Below, piece after piece: positions 59,687 to 64,000 of a DNA stretch of 64,000 bases (position 1 is the first letter of the stretch; each line of letters begins with the position of its first letter). The stretch covers positions 62,001-126,000 of the forward strand of contig NZ_FTMG01000019.1 of assembly GCF_900155965.1 (NCBI RefSeq), in the 5' to 3' direction. A program made the translations under genes and the position numbers. The DNA is from Mucilaginibacter lappiensis (GTDB lineage Bacteria; Bacteroidota; Bacteroidia; Sphingobacteriales; Sphingobacteriaceae). The notes under the pieces are model-generated. The model searched no databases. It worked only from the letters and a program-made list of their open reading frames with translations, and was not told the origin of the DNA.

Positions 59687-59720
59687 AAAAAGCGGATGGC
59701 CAAAACCATCCGCTTTTTTA
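59687..59720 (+). terminator. rpoD terminator
   Basis: AAAAAGCGGATGG and CCATCCGCTTTTTT arms with a short loop and a T-run. Confidence 0.8.
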
Positions 59721-59741
59721 TTTATACCAATTTCAGGGCAC

Positions 59742-59774
59742 AAAAAAAAGCATCCACACAATGTGCAGATGCTT
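59742..59774 (-). terminator. cold-shock gene terminator
   Basis: On the minus strand AAGCATCTGCACA-ttg-TGTGGATGCTT is followed by eight T residues, with one bulge. It is placed right after the cold-shock gene. Confidence 0.75.
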
Positions 59775-59796
59775 GTACGATTATAATAATAGTTAT

Positions 59797-59985
59797 TTAA
59801 CCTACTTTTACATTTACCGCATTTAAGCCTTTTTTACCTTGTTCTACATCGTAGGTAACACTGTCGTTTTCACGGATAGTGTCAATAAGGCCTGAGGCAT
59901 GTACAAAAACTTCGGCACCACCATTGCTTGGTGTAATAAATCCAAAACCTTTGCTTTCATTGAAAAATTTTACTGTTCCTTGCAT
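59797..59985 (-). CDS. cold-shock domain protein
   Basis: The protein has 62 residues, the size of CspA-type proteins. RNP1 is KGFGFIT and RNP2 is VFVHAS, on a five-strand OB fold (MQGTVKFFNESKGFGFI). It binds single-stranded RNA and DNA and prevents bad structures, often after cold shock. It is a single-gene unit with its own terminator and a candidate promoter upstream. Confidence 0.94.
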   Translation of the reverse strand: MQGTVKFFNESKGFGFITPSNGGAEVFVHASGLIDTIRENDSVTYDVEQGKKGLNAVNVKVG

Positions 59986-60005
59986 TATATTTTTATTTAA
60001 TTAAG

Positions 60006-60034
60006 TAAAGATACGGTTAATAATCAACAATCAA
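60006..60034 (-). promoter_or_regulatory. candidate promoter of the cold-shock gene
   Basis: On the minus strand TTGATTG, then TATCTTTA, with 18 bases between the TTG and the -7 box, close to the Bacteroidota consensus. Confidence 0.35.
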
Positions 60035-60232
60035 CTATAAATAAGGCAATTAAGTTTTTATTACATTTTGAGGTTTAAAAGGCCACTACCCAAAACTGCT
60101 TTATAACGCAGCCATATCTCCTTTCCTTAAGCGTTTTACGCAGGCGCTTAGTGTGTAAAATACACCAATCATAATCTTTGATTTATCACGAATAAAATTA
60201 CCATTCCTGATAAATTTTTATTAGTATTGTTT

Positions 60233-60254
60233 TTATTTAGATTAATTCCTAATT
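60233..60254. promoter_or_regulatory. second candidate iron-box half-site
   Basis: TTATTTAGATT is the consensus half of the palindrome at 30836; the right half (ATTCCTAAT) is degenerate. It overlaps the start of the gene upstream of the FecA-like receptor. Confidence 0.35.
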
Positions 60255-60804
60255 GAATCGAATACTAGCTACATTTGTGCTTTTTGCACACCTGTTTAAT
60301 GCAGGAGGCTATCTGGTGCTCAACCAATACCTGGTAAATCAGTCGGATAAGTTTGTGACCGATCAAATAAGCAAGGGTAAATACGATACCAATAATCTTA
60401 TCGAAATAAAAATAAAACAGCACCTGCCCCAAATACGGGATTGGAAAGCCTACGCGCGCGTATCGGGCCAAATTCAGTTAAACGGTGTAGCCTACAACTA
60501 TGTAAAGCTTAAAATGACCCGCGATACCCTATTTGTACAGTGCATACCAAACTATGAAACCACCAATCTACTTAATGAAAACATCATATGTGCCAAACAG
60601 GTAAATGATATTCCCGTAAGTAAAAAAGCGCATGAATCATCCGGCAAAAAAACCGGGGCCGATAATAAATATAATTTCCCCACAACCTCTAATATCCTTT
60701 TTGCGGCGTCTCCGGAAGTGAAAAAATTAAATACCTTCATTTATATCAGCATAAGACAGCCATTGATTCAGATTGCCGGCAGACCTCCGGAAACAATGGT
60801 TTAA
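60253..60804 (+). CDS. unrecognised 183-residue secreted or anchored protein
   Basis: The frame starts with TTG right after an in-frame TAA (60250-60252), and no ATG follows until residue 88, so TTG is the start. The N-terminus is a signal or anchor (ILATFVLFAHLFNAGGYLVLNQYLV). The rest is a soluble charged domain with no clear motif. It is followed by the FecA-like receptor gene 120 bp later, so it may be an envelope helper for that receptor. Function unknown. Confidence 0.55.
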   Translation: MNRILATFVLFAHLFNAGGYLVLNQYLVNQSDKFVTDQISKGKYDTNNLIEIKIKQHLPQIRDWKAYARVSGQIQLNGVAYNYVKLKMTRDTLFVQCIPNYETTNLLNENIICAKQVNDIPVSKKAHESSGKKTGADNKYNFPTTSNILFAASPEVKKLNTFIYISIRQPLIQIAGRPPETMV

Positions 60805-60924
60805 TATCTACTTCTTCCCAATTATTAATAAAGTTAGGCCATACATGATTGCTGCTCTGTTTTGCGAGAGCTTGATGTATGTGGTATTAACTGATATGCT
60901 GATCATTATATCAATTCCTCTTAT

Positions 60925-63108
60925 ATGAATAATTTTTATAAAATATTATTACTTATACCGCTTGTTTTAGGTTTTAACCATTTGTATGCCCAACAAAAAA
61001 ACACCAGGGATACATTGCAGCTCGATAGCGTAATTATCAAGGAAAACCGGCTCAAGCATCTACCCAATGTAACAGGCACTTACATTTTTGCCGGTAAAAA
61101 AACAAACCTGTTATTCCCTGATGAGGGTAAAGCAAACCTGGCCAATAACAACGTCCGAATGACCTTTGCCAAAGTGCCGGGATTAAACGTTTGGGAAATG
61201 GACGGCGCTGGCCTGCAAATCAATATTGGTACCAGGGGCACCGATGTGCACAGGTCAATTGAGGTTAACATGCGTCAAAATGGTTATAATACCAATTCTG
61301 ATGTATTTGGTTACCCCGAAAACCATTATAATGTACCCTTCCAGGCCATTAGCGAAATTCAATATGTACGTGGTTCGGCAGCGTTGCAATTTGGCAGCCA
61401 GTTTGGCGGAATGGTCAACTATAAAATTAAAGAAGGCGACAGCACCAAGGTGTTTGGTTTTGAAACCGAACAAAGCGGCGGCTCTAATCGCTTTTTTAAC
61501 TCCTATAACGCTATTGGGGGCAAAGTAGGCAAGATAAGTTATTACGCCTTTTACTCGGCCCGCACGGGTGATGGATGGCGCCCTGATGCTGCTTTTAACT
61601 ATCGGGCATATTATGCCAACATTAAATACCAGTTTAACAGCAAAGGCAGCGTCGCACTGCAATTCTCCCGTTCAGATTATCGACAGCAAATAGCAGGCGG
61701 TTTAACCGACGATCAGTTTAATGCCAACAACCGGCAATCTACCCGCTTCCGTAATTTCTTTAATCCGGAGATCAATATCCCGGCATTACTTTTTAATTAC
61801 GTCTTCAATAGTAATACCAGACTGGAAGTAACCTCTCATGTATTATTTGGTCAGCGTAACAGTGTACAGTTCATCAATACACCTAATGTGCCCGATACGG
61901 TTAATACCAAGCTAAACACTTATAACCCACGTCAGGTTGATCGTGATTATTATGCAGGCTTTACTACCGAAGCCCGTTTGTTACATAGCTATAAACTGGG
62001 CGACCTGAAAAGCACCCTTACTACCGGGTTAAGGTATTTTGAGGAAACAACCAAGCGTAAACAAAAGGGTGTAGGTACAACTGGGACTGACTTCGATCTT
62101 AGCCTGGTTAAGCCCTATGGTATCAATCTGAGGTTACACAGTTTGAACTACGCCGCCTTTGCCGAAAATATTTTCCAGGTAACGCCTGCATTTACAATAA
62201 CTCCAGGTGTACGATACGAGGTGATCAAAACTACCACATCGGGCGTTATTAATAATGCCAGCTTCCCGATAGGTTATAAAGGCAACCGCAACTACCCCCT
62301 TTTTGGTACAGGTCTTCAATATGAGTTTAGCAATGGCAGTCAGTTATACGGTAATTTTTCGCAGGCCTACCGTCCGTATCTATACGCCGCCGTTACCCCT
62401 GCCGATCAGCTTACTGTTATTGATCCTAACATTAAAGACAGTCGTGGTTATGATATCGACCTGGGATACCGTGGTCGCATAAACAATATATTTAATTTCG
62501 ATGTTAATGGCTTTTACGTACGCTATAATAACCGCGCCGGTACATTAACCCAAACCGATGCCAACAATGTAACCCACCTGTTTATGACCAACATTGGCGA
62601 CGCTGTTGCCAAAGGCGTAGAGGCTTATACCGAAGTATCATTGATCAGATCATTTAATGAGCATGCCGGCAGCGATCTGCGATTGTTTAACTCCCTGGCT
62701 TATACCCATGGCCGTTATATCAATGGATCCATTAATCAGTCGGGTAAAAATATCAGCTTAAAAAATAATTATACCGAAAGCACCCCCGATTGGATAAACC
62801 GCACAGGTTTAACATTTTTAAGCGGACGTGTGAGCAGCACGCTCCTGTACAGCTTCACCAGCAAAAGTTTCAGCGATGCTAACAATACCGTATTTAATCC
62901 AACCGGCGCCACAGGTTTGGTACCAGCTTACCATGTTGTTGACTGGGCATTTAACTTTAACTTTCTCAAAAACTATCATCTTACAGCAAACCTCAATAAT
63001 CTGTTTAACGCCAAATATTTTACCCGTCGCATCAATATGTACCCGGGTCCTGGAATTTTACCAGCCGACGGACGCACATTTAATATCGGCTTCGGCATGA
63101 AGCTATAA
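60925..63108 (+). CDS. FecA-like TonB-dependent receptor
   Basis: The protein has 727 residues with a signal peptide (ILLLIPLVLGFNHLYAQ, to about 22). It lacks both STN and carboxypeptidase-regulatory domains. The plug (VIIKENRLKHLPNVTGTYIFAGKKTNLL, LQINIGTRGTD, YVRGSAALQFGSQFGG) and the 22-strand barrel with C-terminal FNIGFGMKL are of the Fe(III)-dicitrate receptor class. Iron or another chelate is the likely cargo. Because STN is missing it should not signal through FecR. A candidate iron-box half lies upstream of the preceding gene. Confidence 0.88.
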   Translation: MNNFYKILLLIPLVLGFNHLYAQQKNTRDTLQLDSVIIKENRLKHLPNVTGTYIFAGKKTNLLFPDEGKANLANNNVRMTFAKVPGLNVWEMDGAGLQINIGTRGTDVHRSIEVNMRQNGYNTNSDVFGYPENHYNVPFQAISEIQYVRGSAALQFGSQFGGMVNYKIKEGDSTKVFGFETEQSGGSNRFFNSYNAIGGKVGKISYYAFYSARTGDGWRPDAAFNYRAYYANIKYQFNSKGSVALQFSRSDYRQQIAGGLTDDQFNANNRQSTRFRNFFNPEINIPALLFNYVFNSNTRLEVTSHVLFGQRNSVQFINTPNVPDTVNTKLNTYNPRQVDRDYYAGFTTEARLLHSYKLGDLKSTLTTGLRYFEETTKRKQKGVGTTGTDFDLSLVKPYGINLRLHSLNYAAFAENIFQVTPAFTITPGVRYEVIKTTTSGVINNASFPIGYKGNRNYPLFGTGLQYEFSNGSQLYGNFSQAYRPYLYAAVTPADQLTVIDPNIKDSRGYDIDLGYRGRINNIFNFDVNGFYVRYNNRAGTLTQTDANNVTHLFMTNIGDAVAKGVEAYTEVSLIRSFNEHAGSDLRLFNSLAYTHGRYINGSINQSGKNISLKNNYTESTPDWINRTGLTFLSGRVSSTLLYSFTSKSFSDANNTVFNPTGATGLVPAYHVVDWAFNFNFLKNYHLTANLNNLFNAKYFTRRINMYPGPGILPADGRTFNIGFGMKL

Positions 63109-63114
63109 ATACCA

Positions 63115-63149
63115 AACCGGCCTTTCAAATATGTTTTGAAAGGCCGGTT
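63115..63149. terminator. bidirectional terminator between convergent genes
   Basis: AACCGGCCTTTCAAA and TTTTGAAAGGCCGGTT arms lie between the receptor's stop and the receiver gene's stop. Confidence 0.65.
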
Positions 63150-63168
63150 CATTATTATGTCAATTCTT

Positions 63169-63546
63169 TTACAAATCTATTGTAATATGCCGTTTTACCA
63201 CTTCAATGAGTTCGGTCAAGTCAAATGGTTTTTGGATGTAACCATCAGCCTCGCCAGCCTGGGCAATTTCTTTTAAATTATTAATCGCCGAAACAAGAAT
63301 CACCGGTATATGCTTGGTAGTCGGGTTATTTTTTAATGCCTTGCTCAATTGTTGCCCGCTTAAATCACTAGTCCAGTCAGTAAGCCAGTTATCGAGCAAT
63401 ATCAGATCAGGTTCCAGATCATTTACTTTTTTCAGTATCCTGGCATTATCAGAGGCTATTACCTCATAGCCCTCCTCTTCCAGTACGTACACAATGGTAT
63501 CCCTGATATCTTTATCGTCTTCGATCACTAAGATTTTTTTCGCCAT
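63169..63546 (-). CDS. single-domain response regulator receiver
   Basis: The protein has 125 residues and is a full CheY-like receiver with no output domain. D10 and D11 form the acidic pocket, D52 is the phosphoacceptor in LILLDNWL, S86 replaces the conserved Thr/Ser position, and K106 is the conserved lysine in IQKPF. It takes phosphate from a histidine kinase that is not in the window. Such proteins act by binding a partner protein. Confidence 0.92.
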   Translation of the reverse strand: MAKKILVIEDDKDIRDTIVYVLEEEGYEVIASDNARILKKVNDLEPDLILLDNWLTDWTSDLSGQQLSKALKNNPTTKHIPVILVSAINNLKEIAQAGEADGYIQKPFDLTELIEVVKRHITIDL

Positions 63547-63690
63547 AAAACCCTTAACTTAAGAATGAATACCACATGCTTTAATTATAATTAAATAAAT
63601 TAACTATAAGCACCCTACCAAAACATAAACACATAACATGCTACCTTTTGTTTTGAAAAAGAGGGATTTATACAAAAAATATTTTTCCTA

Positions 63691-64000
63691 TTAGCTATGG
63701 TAGCAAATCCGGCAACGAGGCTCATAGCTTTCCTGTTCGCCCAGAAGTATTTTGGCCTCATCGGGCACTAAACGATAGGAATATAGAGCCGGGTTACCAC
63801 ACCTTACACAAACAGCATGTAATTTGGTAACCGACTCGGCAATTGCCATAATAGCCGGCATCGGGCCGAATGGGCGGCCCTTAAAATCCATATCCAAGCC
63901 TGCAACTATTACACGTATACCTTTGTTGGCTAATACATTACAAACATCGGGCAGTTCATCATCAAAAAACTGAGCCTCATCAATACCAACAACATGCACA
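63691..64000 (-). CDS. tdk: thymidine kinase, 5' end outside window
   Basis: The frame runs from the right edge into the gene, so the start is beyond 64000; the GTG at 63997-63999 is internal. The visible 102 residues hold the lid/catalytic GIDEAQFFDDELP, the type II TK block GLDMDFKGRPFGPM, and the zinc-binding pairs CVRC and CRIC. The enzyme phosphorylates thymidine for dTMP salvage. The gene ends at 63691 with TAG. Confidence 0.93.
   Translation of the reverse strand, partial: VHVVGIDEAQFFDDELPDVCNVLANKGIRVIVAGLDMDFKGRPFGPMPAIMAIAESVTKLHAVCVRCGNPALYSYRLVPDEAKILLGEQESYEPRCRICYHS

Noticed and set aside
61255..61662. 135-codon frame antisense to the FecA-like gene
   Set aside because: Shadow of the plug region.

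Overview
The window looks like the chromosome of a Bacteroidota bacterium, most likely Sphingobacteriaceae (Mucilaginibacter or Pedobacter-like). The grounds are SusC/SusD outer-membrane pairs, three ECF-type sigma factors with two FecR anti-sigma factors, several TonB-dependent receptors (TBDTs) with N-terminal carboxypeptidase-regulatory domains, a short 286-residue primary sigma factor, and TAnnTTTG-like promoter elements. No species name can be read from the sequence alone.

Positions 1-5600 are the integrase-proximal end of an island inserted into a tRNA-Phe gene. They hold a TIR-domain protein cut off by the left edge, a lysine-less SF2 helicase-like protein, two unrecognised proteins and a tyrosine recombinase. 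The displaced 3' part of tRNA-Phe and its terminator (5601-5702) mark the island's right boundary. The host backbone resumes with a FecR/sigma-controlled polysaccharide utilisation locus (5915-15847: GH2 enzyme, SusD, SusC, FecR, divergent sigma). A phosphate-related set (PiT transporter, Usp protein, metallophosphoesterase) follows, then a GH18 lipoprotein with LacI-type operators upstream.

From 21 to 30 kb there is an HD phosphohydrolase and a phytate-scavenging cluster (TBDT, beta-helix lipoprotein, beta-propeller phytase) next to a TPR/LuxR-type regulator, with Pho-box-like 11-bp-phased repeats at both promoters. From 30.4 to 37.4 kb lies an iron-uptake operon (two tandem paralogous TBDTs, a PepSY reductase-like protein and a 58-residue membrane protein) with a palindromic candidate iron box upstream. 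Decayed gene ends and an alcohol-dehydrogenase-like enzyme follow.

Positions 39.4-46.9 kb hold what I consider the most interesting system. An ECF sigma/FecR pair is surrounded by three outer-membrane or surface genes: an STN-plus-AGLFN-repeat protein, a small beta-barrel and a second AGLFN-repeat protein. All three carry the same promoter block, GGGTAAA-N10-CGTGTyATA. The STN domain sits on a protein with no TonB-receptor barrel, which suggests cell-surface signalling uncoupled from TonB-dependent transport. A second sigma gene with a membrane partner lies beside it.

The right part (47-64 kb) holds a DUF488 protein, two ClC channels, a Crp/Fnr regulator with an FNR-like cysteine set, a stand-alone FecR-N-like mini protein, a DUF5020 protein, a membrane-spanning HTH/LamG-like protein, AsmA, rpoD, a cold-shock protein, a FecA-like TBDT, a receiver protein and thymidine kinase (cut by the right edge). 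Intergenic regions carry many dispersed inverted repeats. One repeat copy is interrupted by a small MITE-like element with 18-bp inverted repeats and a 7-bp target duplication, and another repeat supplies the C-terminus of a ClC protein.
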